Part shown: positions 50,363-58,686 of the stretch, piece after piece
How positions within the stretch are numbered: the first letter of the stretch is position 1
Layout: each line of letters begins with the position of its first letter
Assembly (NCBI RefSeq): GCF_016106005.1
Contig: NZ_JACADR010000003.1
Coordinates: 20,087-84,086, forward strand
Direction of reading: 5' to 3'
DNA length: 64,000 bases
Origin: Roseomonas rosulenta
Lineage (GTDB): Bacteria > Pseudomonadota > Alphaproteobacteria > Acetobacterales > Acetobacteraceae
Notes under the pieces: model-generated
The model's input: only the letters and a program-made list of their open reading frames with translations
What the model was told of the DNA's origin: nothing
Databases searched by the model: none
Translations under genes and position numbers: made by a program

Positions 50363-51439
50363 ATGGGCCTTTTCCCGATCACGCGCACCACCGCGCCGAA
50401 GCCCAAGCCCGCCGACGACACGTTGTCCTTCGGCAAGGTGCTGACCGACCACATGTTCCTGATGAACTACGAGGAAGGGCGCGGCTGGTTCAACCCCCGC
50501 ATCGAGCCCTATGGCCCGCTCAGCCTCGATCCCGCGACCTCTGTGCTGCACTACGGCCAGGCGATCTTCGACGGGCTCAAGGCGTTCCGCGGCGACGACG
50601 GGCAGATCCGGCTGTTCCGCGCCGAGCGCCACGCGCAGCGCTTCAACCGCTCCGCACAGATCATGTGCATGCCGGAAGTGCCGGTCGACATCGTGCGGCA
50701 ATCCTTCGACGCGCTGGTCGGCGTGGATGCGGACTGGGTGCCGCGCAAGCCCGGCACGTCGCTGTATCTGCGCCCGACCATCATCGCGACGGACGTGATG
50801 CTGGGCGTGCATCCGGCGCACAGCTACCTGTACTTCCTGATCCTCTCGCCCGTCGGGTCCTACTACAAGGAAGGCGTGAAGCCGGTGCGCATCCTGGCAT
50901 CCGACAAGCATGTGCGCGCCGTGCGCGGCGGCACCGGGGAGGCTAAGACGGCGGCAAACTACGCGCAGTCGCTCTCCGGCCAGCAGGATGCGGCGGCGGC
51001 GGGCTATACGCAGGTGCTCTACCTCGATGGCGTGGAGCGTCGCTACCTCGACGAGGTCGGCACCATGAACATCATGGTGCGCATCGACGACGAAGTGATC
51101 ACGCCGCCGCTCGCCGGAACCATCCTCGATGGCGTGACGCGCGCCTCGACCCTGCAGCTGATGCGCGACTGGGGGCTCAAGGTCAGCGAGCGCCCCGTCA
51201 CCATCGACGAGGTGATGGAGGCCGGCCGCCACGGCCGCCTGCGCGAGATGTGGGGTACCGGGACCGCCGCCGTGGTCTCGCCGGTGGGCACGCTCGGCTA
51301 CAAGGGCGAGAATGTCCTGATCAACGGCGGGCAGACCGGCGAGCTCACGCAGAAGCTCTACGACGCGATCGTCGGCATCCAGTACGGGCGGACCAATGAC
51401 CCGCATAACTGGACCTCGGTGGTGCCGGTCGCCGCCTGA
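50363..51439 (+). CDS. ilvE: Branched-chain amino acid aminotransferase
   Basis: A 358-residue PLP enzyme, the length of class IV type II BCATs. ATSVLHYGQAIFDGLKAFRGDDG, RLFRAERHAQRFNRSA, LYLRPTIIATD, SPVGSYYKEGVKPVRILAS, VRGGTGEAKTAANYAQSL (Lys for PLP), VLYLDGVERRYLDEVGTMNIM and GTGTAAVVSPVG are the family's blocks. It interconverts Leu/Ile/Val and their 2-oxoacids. The start ATG follows GGAAGGACACGCAGC. Divergent from the petP-like regulator. Confidence 0.94.
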   Translation: MGLFPITRTTAPKPKPADDTLSFGKVLTDHMFLMNYEEGRGWFNPRIEPYGPLSLDPATSVLHYGQAIFDGLKAFRGDDGQIRLFRAERHAQRFNRSAQIMCMPEVPVDIVRQSFDALVGVDADWVPRKPGTSLYLRPTIIATDVMLGVHPAHSYLYFLILSPVGSYYKEGVKPVRILASDKHVRAVRGGTGEAKTAANYAQSLSGQQDAAAAGYTQVLYLDGVERRYLDEVGTMNIMVRIDDEVITPPLAGTILDGVTRASTLQLMRDWGLKVSERPVTIDEVMEAGRHGRLREMWGTGTAAVVSPVGTLGYKGENVLINGGQTGELTQKLYDAIVGIQYGRTNDPHNWTSVVPVAA

Positions 51440-51490
51440 GGCTCCACAACGCAATGGCTGCGGATGCCGCGGCGACCGCCGCGGTGCCTG

Positions 51491-51515
51491 CTGACGCGCG
51501 CCTGCGGCGCGTCAG
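51491..51515. terminator. Hairpin at the end of the udh-like gene, convergent with ilvE
   Basis: CTGACGCGC (51491-51499) and GCGCGTCAG (51507-51515) pair perfectly around a 7-base loop; the minus-strand stop of the udh-like gene is inside the right arm. A second short GC palindrome (CCGCGGCG / CGCCGCGG) is just upstream, near 51467-51484. Together they could end transcription from both sides. Confidence 0.45.
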
Positions 51516-52354
51516 TCCTCGAGTGAGAAGGCGTCGCGCGGCGAGGGCGCCTTCCGCGAATACTCGATCGCGGTGTAGCCGCCGCCCTGGTAGCGCTCGG
51601 TCACCGGATCGGCGGTAATGGAGCCGACCTCCGGCCGCCAGGACTCGGCGGAATCCTGCGGCGCCCAGCCGATGCGGTCGCGATGGTCGCGGCCCCAGTA
51701 CGAAGCCGGGTTGTCCGAGCACGCCCAGATGACGGCATGGCCTGCGCGTTCCGCCAGCACGCAGCGCTCCACCAGGCGCGTGAGGTCGCCATAGGACAGC
51801 CAGGTCGATAGCATCCGCCGGTCGATCGGCTTCGGGAAGCACGACCCGATGCGCAGGTTGACGTTCTCCACGCCGTGCTTGTCCCAGTACATGCGGCCCA
51901 TGAGTTCGCCATAGGCCTTGGACAGGCCGTAGTAGCCGTCCGGGCGGAAGGCGCAGTCGTAGTCCAGCCGTTCGCTGTTCCCGCTCGGCCGCTCGTGGAA
52001 GCCGATCGAGTGGTTGGAGCTGGCGAAGATCACGCGCGCGCCCTCGCGCCGCGCCGCCTCGTACACATGGTACAGGCCGCGCAGGTTGGGGCCGAGCACC
52101 TCCTCGAAGGGCTTCTCCACCGAGACACCGCCGAAATGCAGGATGGCGCCGCAGCCCTCCGCCTGGCGGATCAGCGCCACGCCGTCGTTGAGGTCGGACT
52201 TCACGAAGGATGCGCCCTGCGGCAACGGATCCGGGAAGGGCAGGATGTCGGTCAGGCGCAGGCGCCAACCCTGCTGCGCGAGCGCTGCGGCCAGATGCCG
52301 TCCAAGATTGCCGGAGGCGCCGGTCAGCAGCACGGGCTTTTCAGGTGCGGTCAT
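51512..52354 (-). CDS. NAD-dependent epimerase/dehydratase-type dehydrogenase, uronate dehydrogenase-like
   Basis: A 280-residue short-chain protein. VLLTGASGNLGRHLAAAL (GxxGxxG), VKSDLND, ILHFGGVSVEKPFEEVLGPNLRGLYHVYEAA, VIFASSNHSIGFHE, then YGLSKAYGE (YxxxK) and NLRIGSCFPKP. The HFGG..VE...E.I/L..N..G..H..EAAR pattern fits uronate dehydrogenases, which oxidise galacturonate or glucuronate to aldarolactones. ATG 52354 has GGAGG at 8 bases. It lies 4 bases downstream of the TRAP dctM gene, the last gene of a TRAP operon. Confidence 0.82.
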   Translation of the reverse strand: MTAPEKPVLLTGASGNLGRHLAAALAQQGWRLRLTDILPFPDPLPQGASFVKSDLNDGVALIRQAEGCGAILHFGGVSVEKPFEEVLGPNLRGLYHVYEAARREGARVIFASSNHSIGFHERPSGNSERLDYDCAFRPDGYYGLSKAYGELMGRMYWDKHGVENVNLRIGSCFPKPIDRRMLSTWLSYGDLTRLVERCVLAERAGHAVIWACSDNPASYWGRDHRDRIGWAPQDSAESWRPEVGSITADPVTERYQGGGYTAIEYSRKAPSPRDAFSLED

Positions 52355-52358
52355 GGCG

Positions 52359-53657
52359 TCAGCCTCCATAGCCGAGCAGCAGACGCGGCAGCGTCAGCGA
52401 CATCGCCGGCCAGTATGTGGTGAGCATCAGCGCGACCAGGATCGCGCCCCAGAAGGGCCAGATCGTGCGCAGCACCTGCTCGATCCGGATCTCGCCGATG
52501 GCGCAGCCGACGAAGAGCACCGCGCCCACCGGGGGTGTGGTGAGTCCCAGCCCCAGGTTCATCATCATCACCATGCCGAACTGGACGGGATCGACGCCGA
52601 TGGCGACCACCACCGGCAGGAAGATCGGCGTCGTGATCAGGATCAGCGCCGCCATGTCCATCACGCAGCCGAGCAGCAGCAGGCAGACATTGATCATCAG
52701 CATGATGACGATGGGGTTGCTGCTGATGGCGAGCATGCCTTCCGTCAGGATGTCCGGCAGGCGATACATGGCGAGCAGCCAGGCGAAGGCGGTCGCGGTG
52801 CCGACTAGCAGGAACACCACCGAGGTGGTCCGCACGCTGGCGCGCACGGCGATCACGAAGTCCTTCCAAGACAAGGCGCGATAGACCAGCAGCGTCACCA
52901 GCAGTGCCCAGATCGCGCCGAAGGCCGCGCTTTCCGTCACGGTGAAGATGCCCGACAGAACGCCGCCAAGGATGATGAAGGCGGTGAACAGCCCCGGCAT
53001 CGCGTCGACGAAGGCCCAGGCCAGGTGACGGAAACCCTTCCAGCCATCCGCGGGGTAGCCGCGCCGCACCGCCATCACATAGGCGGCGACCGCCAGGCTG
53101 AGGCACATCACGATGCCCGGCACGATGCCGGCGATGAACAGCGCCGAGACCGAGATGCCCCCACCCGCCGCCAGCGAATACAGGATCATGTTGTGCGACG
53201 GCGGGATCAGGATGCCGGCGATGGAGCTGGTCACCGTGAGCGACACCGCATAGTCCACGCCGTAGCCCTTGGCCTTCATCGCCGGGATCAGGATGACGCC
53301 GGTCGCCGAGGTATCCGCCACCGCGCTGCCCGAGATGCCGCCGAACAGCATCGAGGTGGACACATCCACCATGCCGAGCCCGCCGCGCATCCAGCCCACC
53401 GCGGCCGAGGCGAGTGCGACGAGCCGCCGCGCGATGCCGCCATGCAGCATGATCTCGCCGGCGAAGATGAAGAACGGGATCGCCAGCAGCGCGAAGATAC
53501 TCATCCCCGACGCCATCTGCTGGAACACAACGGCGGGGTTCAACCCTTCGTAGATGAAACCCGCCGCGGCCGCGATGCCGAGGCAGAAGGCGACCGGCAC
53601 GCCGGCCATCACCAGCCCGCCGAAGACCAGGAAGATCAACAGCAATCCGAATTCCAC
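52359..53657 (-). CDS. TRAP transporter large permease (DctM type)
   Basis: A 432-residue protein with about 12 membrane helices. GLLLIFLVFGGLVMAGVPVAFCLGIAAAAGF, FALLAIPFFIFAGEIMLHGGIARRLV, GMVDVSTSMLFGGISGSAVADTSATGVILIPAMKAKGY and ILIPPSHNMILYSLAAGGGISVSALFIAGIVPG are DctM landmarks. It is the sodium-coupled membrane subunit; the solute binds the DctP partner. It overlaps tightly with DctQ upstream. Confidence 0.94.
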   Translation of the reverse strand: MEFGLLLIFLVFGGLVMAGVPVAFCLGIAAAAGFIYEGLNPAVVFQQMASGMSIFALLAIPFFIFAGEIMLHGGIARRLVALASAAVGWMRGGLGMVDVSTSMLFGGISGSAVADTSATGVILIPAMKAKGYGVDYAVSLTVTSSIAGILIPPSHNMILYSLAAGGGISVSALFIAGIVPGIVMCLSLAVAAYVMAVRRGYPADGWKGFRHLAWAFVDAMPGLFTAFIILGGVLSGIFTVTESAAFGAIWALLVTLLVYRALSWKDFVIAVRASVRTTSVVFLLVGTATAFAWLLAMYRLPDILTEGMLAISSNPIVIMLMINVCLLLLGCVMDMAALILITTPIFLPVVVAIGVDPVQFGMVMMMNLGLGLTTPPVGAVLFVGCAIGEIRIEQVLRTIWPFWGAILVALMLTTYWPAMSLTLPRLLLGYGG

Positions 53658-53663
53658 TGCGCG

Positions 53664-54179
53664 CTACTCCAGGAAGGCCGCGGAGACGCCGCGCTTCTCG
53701 GGCGCTTCGTCCGACAGCGCGTCGCGCAGCACCTGTTCAATCGCAAACAGCACCATCAGCGCCCCGCCCAGTACCATGGGCGCATAGGTCCAGCCCTGGC
53801 TGATGCCCAGCAGTGGAATGCGGAAATTCGCCACCGTGCCGACCAGCTCCCACGACCACCAGGCCATGCCCGCGCCGAAGACGCCCATCAGCGCGTCGCA
53901 GCCCACCGCCATCCAGCGCTGCGCGCGCGGCGGCAGCGCCTCACGCAGGCCGAGCACGGACAAATGGAAGCGCTCCCGCACGCCGACCGCCGCGACGGGC
54001 ATCGAGATGGCCAGGATCGCGAGCGTCGCCGCCCGCTCGATCCAGGTCGGCGTGTCGTTCAGCACATAGCGGCCGAAGACCAGCCAGCCCATCATCGCGA
54101 TGAGGAAGACGAGCGCGATGCCCGCCAGCCCCACCGTCACCGCCGACAGGATGTCGAGCGCGCGGGAGAAGGCCTTCAC
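53664..54179 (-). CDS. TRAP transporter small permease (DctQ type), GTG start
   Basis: A 171-residue protein with four helices. ALDILSAVTVGLAGIALVFLIAMMGWLVFGRYVLNDTPTWIERAATLAILAISMPVAAVGVRERFHLSV contains the family's G.......V....V.. RY......W.EE-like segment. The GTG at 54179 overlaps the DctP stop (GTGA); a longer ATG frame reads into the DctP gene and is rejected. Confidence 0.9.
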   Translation of the reverse strand: MKAFSRALDILSAVTVGLAGIALVFLIAMMGWLVFGRYVLNDTPTWIERAATLAILAISMPVAAVGVRERFHLSVLGLREALPPRAQRWMAVGCDALMGVFGAGMAWWSWELVGTVANFRIPLLGISQGWTYAPMVLGGALMVLFAIEQVLRDALSDEAPEKRGVSAAFLE

Positions 54180-55177
54180 GGCATGGACCGGATCTGCGCC
54201 ACCAGCGCCGCGAGCCGCGCATCGGCCGCATACTTCGCATAGACCGGCTCCATCAGCGCCGACCATGGCGTGCGGTCGGTGATCTCGATGACGGTCACGC
54301 CGGCGGCGGTCACGCGCTGGCGGCTGACGGTCTCGCGCTCGGCCCAGGAGCGGCGCTGGATGGCCGCCGATTCACGCGCAGCGTCGCGCAGGATGGCGCG
54401 GTCGGCCTCGTTCAGCCGCTGCCAGCGCTGGCGCGACACGGCCAGCACCTCCGGCACGTTGGAATGCTCGGTGGTGGAATAGTAGCGCGCCACCTCGAAA
54501 TGCCTGGTGCTCTCGTAGGACGGCCAGTTGTTCTCGGCACCATCGATCACGCCTGACTGCAGGGAGGTGAAGACCTCGCCGAAGGGCAGCGGCGTCGGGT
54601 TGGCACCCAGCGCGCGCATCAGGTCGATCCAGAGGTCGGAGGTCTGCACGCGGATCTTCATGCCGCGCAGGTCGGCCGGCGTACGCACCGGGCGCGTGGT
54701 GTAGAGGCTGCGTGCGCCAGCGTCGTACCAGGACAGCGCGATGATGCCGATGCCCTCGAGGTCGCGCGCGATCGCCTCGCCCGCCGGCCCGTCGATCGCG
54801 GCCTGCATGTGCGCCACGTTGCGGAACAGGAAGGGCAGCGTCACCACGTTGGTCGACGGTGCCAGGTTGTTGAAGGGCGAGAGGTTGAAGTTGGCGAAGT
54901 CGATGGTGCCGAGGCGCATCTGCTGGATCGCCTCGTCCTGCTGACCGAGTTGCGCCGAGTGGAAGGTGCGCATGCGGATGCGGTTGTTGGTGCGCTCCGC
55001 CACCATGCGGGTGAAGGCATCCATCCCGACGCCGTTCGGATAGTCGGCGGCATGGATGTTCCAGCCGCGCCATTCCTGCGCGGTGGCGGGGGCGGCGCCG
55101 AGGCCGAGCACGCCAAGCGCGGCGGCCGCGACAGCTGCGAAGAGGGCGCGGCGGGGCCGCCGGGGGGTCGGGGTCAT
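54176..55177 (-). CDS. TRAP transporter solute-binding protein (DctP type)
   Basis: A 333-residue periplasmic protein. Signal RRALFAAVAAAALGVLGLGAAPATAQ; then AADYPNGVGMDAFTRMVAERTNNRIRMRTFHSAQLGQQDEAIQQMRLGTIDFANFNLSPFNNLAPSTNVVTLPFLFRN, LRGMKIRVQTSDLWIDLMRALGANPTPLPFGEVFTSLQSGVIDGAENNWPSY. Conserved Arg in KIRVQ and Asn in GAENN coordinate a carboxylate. The palindrome at 55229-55244 is upstream. Together with the sugar-acid genes around it, the solute is likely a uronate or aldonate. Confidence 0.94.
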   Translation of the reverse strand: MTPTPRRPRRALFAAVAAAALGVLGLGAAPATAQEWRGWNIHAADYPNGVGMDAFTRMVAERTNNRIRMRTFHSAQLGQQDEAIQQMRLGTIDFANFNLSPFNNLAPSTNVVTLPFLFRNVAHMQAAIDGPAGEAIARDLEGIGIIALSWYDAGARSLYTTRPVRTPADLRGMKIRVQTSDLWIDLMRALGANPTPLPFGEVFTSLQSGVIDGAENNWPSYESTRHFEVARYYSTTEHSNVPEVLAVSRQRWQRLNEADRAILRDAARESAAIQRRSWAERETVSRQRVTAAGVTVIEITDRTPWSALMEPVYAKYAADARLAALVAQIRSMP

Positions 55178-55228
55178 GGGCGTCTCCTCGGGAAGCGGGG
55201 GCGGTCGGGCCGCCCCTCGGATTTGGCG

Positions 55229-55244
55229 AACTGCAATAGCAGAT
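55229..55244. promoter_or_regulatory. Predicted GntR operator ahead of the TRAP operon
   Basis: AACTGCAATAGCAGAT differs at two of 16 positions from the site at 56900-56915 (AACTGCCATAGCAGTT). It sits 52 bases upstream of the DctP start, in the 108-base gap after the DHDPS-family gene. The repeat in two promoters of one cluster supports a GntR site. Inferred. Confidence 0.65.
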
Positions 55245-55285
55245 AGCAGTCTGGCGCGACGGCCGCGGAGCCGTCAACGCTCCAC

Positions 55286-56185
55286 TCAGGCGGCGTCGCG
55301 GCCCTCCTGCCAGACTGCCAGGAGATCGGTCAGCCTTGCCAGGGATTCGGGCGAGACCGGCCAGGCGGCAGGCGGGCGGGCTGCGCCGACATCGTCGCCC
55401 ATCAGCGCCAGCGCCGCCTTCACGATCGAGACATTGGCGCCGTTCTGCTCCTCGGCCCGCAGTTTCTCGAAGGGCTCGACCGCGGAGATCAGGGCATTCG
55501 CCCGTGCCATGTCGCCGGCGCGTAGCGCGCGCAGAATCGCGACCGAGCGCTCGGGTGCGACATTGATCAAGCCCGAAGTGAAGCCCTGCGTGCCGAGCGC
55601 CGTCATCGCCGGCGCCCAGGGTTCGGCCAGGCCGCAGACGAATCGCATGCCGGGCGCGGCGCGCATCGCACGCGCCAGCGCCATAAGGTCGGTGCTTGCC
55701 CATTTCACCGCGATCACGCCGGGCAGCGCGGTGAGTGCGGCGATCGCGACATCCCCGATGCCGCTGTTGCGCAGGTACAGCACGGCCGGCAGTCCTGCCG
55801 CCTCGGCCACGCGCCGCACGTACTCCGTCATGCCGCGCGGGCTCGCGAAAGGATCGGGTGGCTGGTGGACCATGACCGCATCGGCGCCGTCGGCCTTGGC
55901 GCGGGCGGCGAGGCGCACCGCCTCGTTCGCGCTGCGCCCGATGCCGGCCACCACCTTGGCACGTCCGGCGACGATGGGGGGTAGCTCGGCCTGCATGCGC
56001 TCGGCCTCGGTGAAAGTCAGGGCATAGAATTCCGAGGTATTCCCGTTGACGGTCAGCGCATCGACGCCCGCCACCACGCAGCGCGCAACGATTGGCGCAA
56101 GCCTGGCCGGCTGGATGGCATCGTTGGCATCGAAGGGCGTGACAAGGATGCCGGAGATCCCGGTGAGCGCATCCTCGAGCGTCAT
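55286..56185 (-). CDS. DHDPS/NAL-family dehydratase or aldolase (KdgD- or L-KDA dehydratase-like)
   Basis: A 299-residue class I aldolase-family protein: GISGILVTPFDANDAIQPARLAPIVARCVVAGVDALTVNGNTSEFYALTFTEAERMQ, VAGIGRSANEAVRLAARAKADGADAVMVHQPPDPFASP, VLYLRNSGIGD and VIAVKWASTDLM (Schiff-base Lys). Relatives dehydrate 5-dehydro-4-deoxyglucarate or L-2-keto-3-deoxyarabonate. The context has both a uronate-dehydrogenase-like protein and an arabonate-type IlvD/Edd dehydratase, so both roles remain open. ATG 56185 overlaps the GntR stop. Confidence 0.85.
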   Translation of the reverse strand: MTLEDALTGISGILVTPFDANDAIQPARLAPIVARCVVAGVDALTVNGNTSEFYALTFTEAERMQAELPPIVAGRAKVVAGIGRSANEAVRLAARAKADGADAVMVHQPPDPFASPRGMTEYVRRVAEAAGLPAVLYLRNSGIGDVAIAALTALPGVIAVKWASTDLMALARAMRAAPGMRFVCGLAEPWAPAMTALGTQGFTSGLINVAPERSVAILRALRAGDMARANALISAVEPFEKLRAEEQNGANVSIVKAALALMGDDVGAARPPAAWPVSPESLARLTDLLAVWQEGRDAA

Positions 56186-56895
56186 GCGCGGGGCCTTCCC
56201 TTGGGTGGCGGCGGCAGCACGCCGTTGGTGACCAGCGACCGGATGATGTGCCCGCGCATCCGCGCCTCGGCCAGCGCCGGGTCGCGCCGGCGCATCGCGG
56301 CGACGATGCCGCGGTGCTCGGCGAAGGCCTTTGGAAGGTCGCGCGGCTGGCTGCCGACGGCGCGGTGCCGGCCGAGATTGTCGTAGGCGCGCAGCGATCC
56401 GAGCGAGCGGATCAGGAACAGGTTGCCGGTAGCGCGATGGATCAGTGCGTGGAATTCCTCGTTCGCCTCGTCGAGTGCATCGTGGTCGGCGGCTTCGGTG
56501 CCGGCCTTCATGCGTGCGAGGATGGCGGCGAGCGCGGCCACTTCCTCCGTCCGCATGCGTTCCGCCGCGAGCGCGGCCGCGACACCTTCGAGCGCGGCGC
56601 GGATGCGGCCCAGTTCGGCGAGCTGCGCCGGGCCCATTTCCGCCACCACCGTGCCGCGGCGCGGATGCGTCACCACCATGCCGTCCTGCTCGAGCCGGCG
56701 CAGCGCCTCGCGCACTGGCTGGGCGGAGATGCCGAGCTGCACCGCCAGGCTGCGTTCCGAGACCTTGCGGCCGGCCGGCAGCAGGCCCTGCACGATGCCT
56801 TCGCGCAACCGGCGATAGGCGCGCTCGCCGAGGGAGAGCGTGTCCTCCTCCGCGAGCGGCGTGATCCTCCCGAGGGCTGTCTTCGCAGCGGCCAT
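56182..56895 (-). CDS. GntR family transcriptional regulator (FCD type)
   Basis: A 237-residue protein. Winged helix: LSLGERAYRRLREGIVQGLLPAGRKVSERSLAVQLGISAQPVREALRRLEQDGMVVTHPRRGTVVAEM. The FCD domain has AALEGVAAALAAERM, DEANEEFHALIHRATGNLFLIRSLGSLRAYDNLGR and AFAEHRGIVAAMRRRDPALAEARMRGHI, with metal ligands Asp and His spaced as in FadR relatives. ATG 56895 is chosen with the operator at 56899-56916 directly upstream. It probably responds to a sugar acid or derived intermediate. Confidence 0.9.
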   Translation of the reverse strand: MAAAKTALGRITPLAEEDTLSLGERAYRRLREGIVQGLLPAGRKVSERSLAVQLGISAQPVREALRRLEQDGMVVTHPRRGTVVAEMGPAQLAELGRIRAALEGVAAALAAERMRTEEVAALAAILARMKAGTEAADHDALDEANEEFHALIHRATGNLFLIRSLGSLRAYDNLGRHRAVGSQPRDLPKAFAEHRGIVAAMRRRDPALAEARMRGHIIRSLVTNGVLPPPPKGRPRA

Positions 56896-56898
56896 GGA

Positions 56899-56916
56899 CA
56901 ACTGCCATAGCAGTTG
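56899..56916. promoter_or_regulatory. Predicted GntR operator between gntR and the dehydratase
   Basis: CAACTGC (56899-56905), CATA, GCAGTTG (56910-56916): perfect 7-bp arms with a 4-base spacer. It is 3 bases from the gntR start and 34 from the dehydratase start, so it can block both. The near copy at 55229-55244 reinforces the call. Confidence 0.75.
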
Positions 56917-56950
56917 GCAGCCTTGCGGGGAAGAACGGAGGAAGGCGCCG

Positions 56951-58678
56951 ATGACCCGCAAACGACCGGAAGAATTGCGCAGCCATCGCTGGTTCGGGGT
57001 GGACGATATACGCGCCTTCGGCCACCGCTCGCGCATGCTCCAGGCCGGCTACGCGGAGAGCGATTTCCGCGGCAAGCCGGTGATCGGCATCATCAACACC
57101 TGGTCGGAACTCAGCCCCTGCCATTTCCACTTCCGCACGCGCGCGGAGGAAGTGAAGCGCGGCGTCTGGCAGGCCGGCGGCTTTCCGGTGGAACTGCCGG
57201 CGCATCCGGTGACGGAGCAGTACCAGAAGCCGACTTCGATGCTGTACCGCAACCTGCTGGCGATGGAGACTGAGGAACTGGCGCGCTCGCATCCCTGCGA
57301 CGGGCTGGTGCTGTTGGGCGGCTGCGACAAGACGCCGCCGGGGCTGATGATGGGGGCGATCAGCAGCGGCCTGCCGAGCATCTTCGTGCCTGCCGGGCCG
57401 ATGCTGCGCGGCAACTGGCGCGGCAAGACGCTGGGTTCAGGCTCGGACGTCTGGAAGTACCATGCGGAGTTGCGCGCCGGGAACATCACGCCGGCGCAGT
57501 GGAAGGACATGGAAGGCGGCATCGCCAGGTCCTTCGGCACCTGCATGACCGCCGGCACGGCGGCGACGATGATGCTGGCGGTCGAGGCTCTGGGCTTCAC
57601 GTTGCCGGGCGCATCCAGCATTCCCGCCGCCGATTCCGCTCATCCGCGCATGGCCACCGAATCCGGCCGCCGCATCGTCGAGATGGTGTGGGAGGACGCC
57701 ACGCCGCAATCCCTCATCACCGAGGGCAGCGTGGACAATGCCGTCACCGCGGCAATGGCCTTCGGTGGGTCCACCAATGCCATCCCGCATCTGATCGCCA
57801 TGGCGCGGCGCGCAGGGGTGATGCTGGACCTCGAGCGCTTCGACGCGCTGTCGCGCCGCGTGCCGCTGGTGGCGAACCTGCGCCCCAATGCCGGCGAGTA
57901 CCTGATGGAGGATTTCTTCTACGCCGGCGGTGCGCGTGCCTTCCTCGAACGCATCCGCGACTGGCTGGATCTCTCGGCGCGCACCGTCACGGGCCGCACG
58001 ATCGGCGAGAATATCGCTGGCGCCGAGGTATTCGACGACAGCGTCATCCTGCCGCTCGACCGACCGCTGCAATCCGAAGGCGGACTCGCGGTGCTGAAGG
58101 GCTCGCTCGCACCCCAGGGTGCGGTCATCAAGACCAGCGCGGCGGAACCGCGGCTGCTGCAGCACACCGGCCCCGCCGTGGTGTTCGAGAACTATGCCGA
58201 CCTCAAGAAGCGCCTCGACGATCCGGACCTCGATGTCACGCCGGACAGCGTGCTGGTGCTGAAGCAGGCGGGGCCGCAGGGCGGGCCGGGCATGCCGGAA
58301 TGGGGCATGCTGCCGCTGCCGCAGAAGCTGCTGAAGCAGGGCGTGCGCGACATGGTGCGGCTGTCCGATGCGCGCATGTCGGGCACCTCCTATGGCACCT
58401 GCGTGCTGCATGTGGCGCCGGAATCGCATGTCGGCGGGCCGCTCGCCTTCGTGCGCGACGGCGACCTGATCCGCCTCGATGTCGCGAACCGCCGGCTCGA
58501 CCTGCTGGTGCCCGACGACGAAATGGCGCGCCGCCGCGCCGCCTGGACGCCGCCGCCGCGGCGCTACGGGCGCGGCTGGACGTCGCTCTACCTCGACAAC
58601 GTCACCCAGGCCGACGAGGGCTGCGACCTGCGCTTCCTGGAAGGCACGCTGCCGACGCCGGAACCCGATATCTACTGA
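56951..58678 (+). CDS. IlvD/Edd family dehydratase (aldonate/arabonate-type)
   Basis: A 575-residue iron-sulfur dehydratase. Cluster cysteines are likely in LSPCHFH, GGCDKTPPGLMMG and GTCMTAGTAATMM; PAADSAHPRMATESGRR, GGSTNAIPHLIAMAR, HTGPAVVFENYADLKKRLDD and SDARMSGTSYGTCVLHVAPES are characteristic. Length and motifs match L-arabonate/D-xylonate dehydratases better than IlvD. GGAGGAAGGCGCCG is the ribosome site. It is divergent from gntR, sharing the operator. Product should be a 2-keto-3-deoxy acid, the substrate class of the DHDPS-family gene at 55286. Confidence 0.88.
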   Translation: MTRKRPEELRSHRWFGVDDIRAFGHRSRMLQAGYAESDFRGKPVIGIINTWSELSPCHFHFRTRAEEVKRGVWQAGGFPVELPAHPVTEQYQKPTSMLYRNLLAMETEELARSHPCDGLVLLGGCDKTPPGLMMGAISSGLPSIFVPAGPMLRGNWRGKTLGSGSDVWKYHAELRAGNITPAQWKDMEGGIARSFGTCMTAGTAATMMLAVEALGFTLPGASSIPAADSAHPRMATESGRRIVEMVWEDATPQSLITEGSVDNAVTAAMAFGGSTNAIPHLIAMARRAGVMLDLERFDALSRRVPLVANLRPNAGEYLMEDFFYAGGARAFLERIRDWLDLSARTVTGRTIGENIAGAEVFDDSVILPLDRPLQSEGGLAVLKGSLAPQGAVIKTSAAEPRLLQHTGPAVVFENYADLKKRLDDPDLDVTPDSVLVLKQAGPQGGPGMPEWGMLPLPQKLLKQGVRDMVRLSDARMSGTSYGTCVLHVAPESHVGGPLAFVRDGDLIRLDVANRRLDLLVPDDEMARRRAAWTPPPRRYGRGWTSLYLDNVTQADEGCDLRFLEGTLPTPEPDIY

Positions 58679-58686
58679 CGCGTCAG
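58675..58686. other. Palindrome spanning two convergent stop codons
   Basis: CTGACGCGTCAG is a perfect 12-bp palindrome containing both the dehydratase TGA (58676-58678) and the cupin-gene TGA on the other strand (58683-58685), 4 bases between. It probably has no wider meaning than compact packing. Confidence 0.4.
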
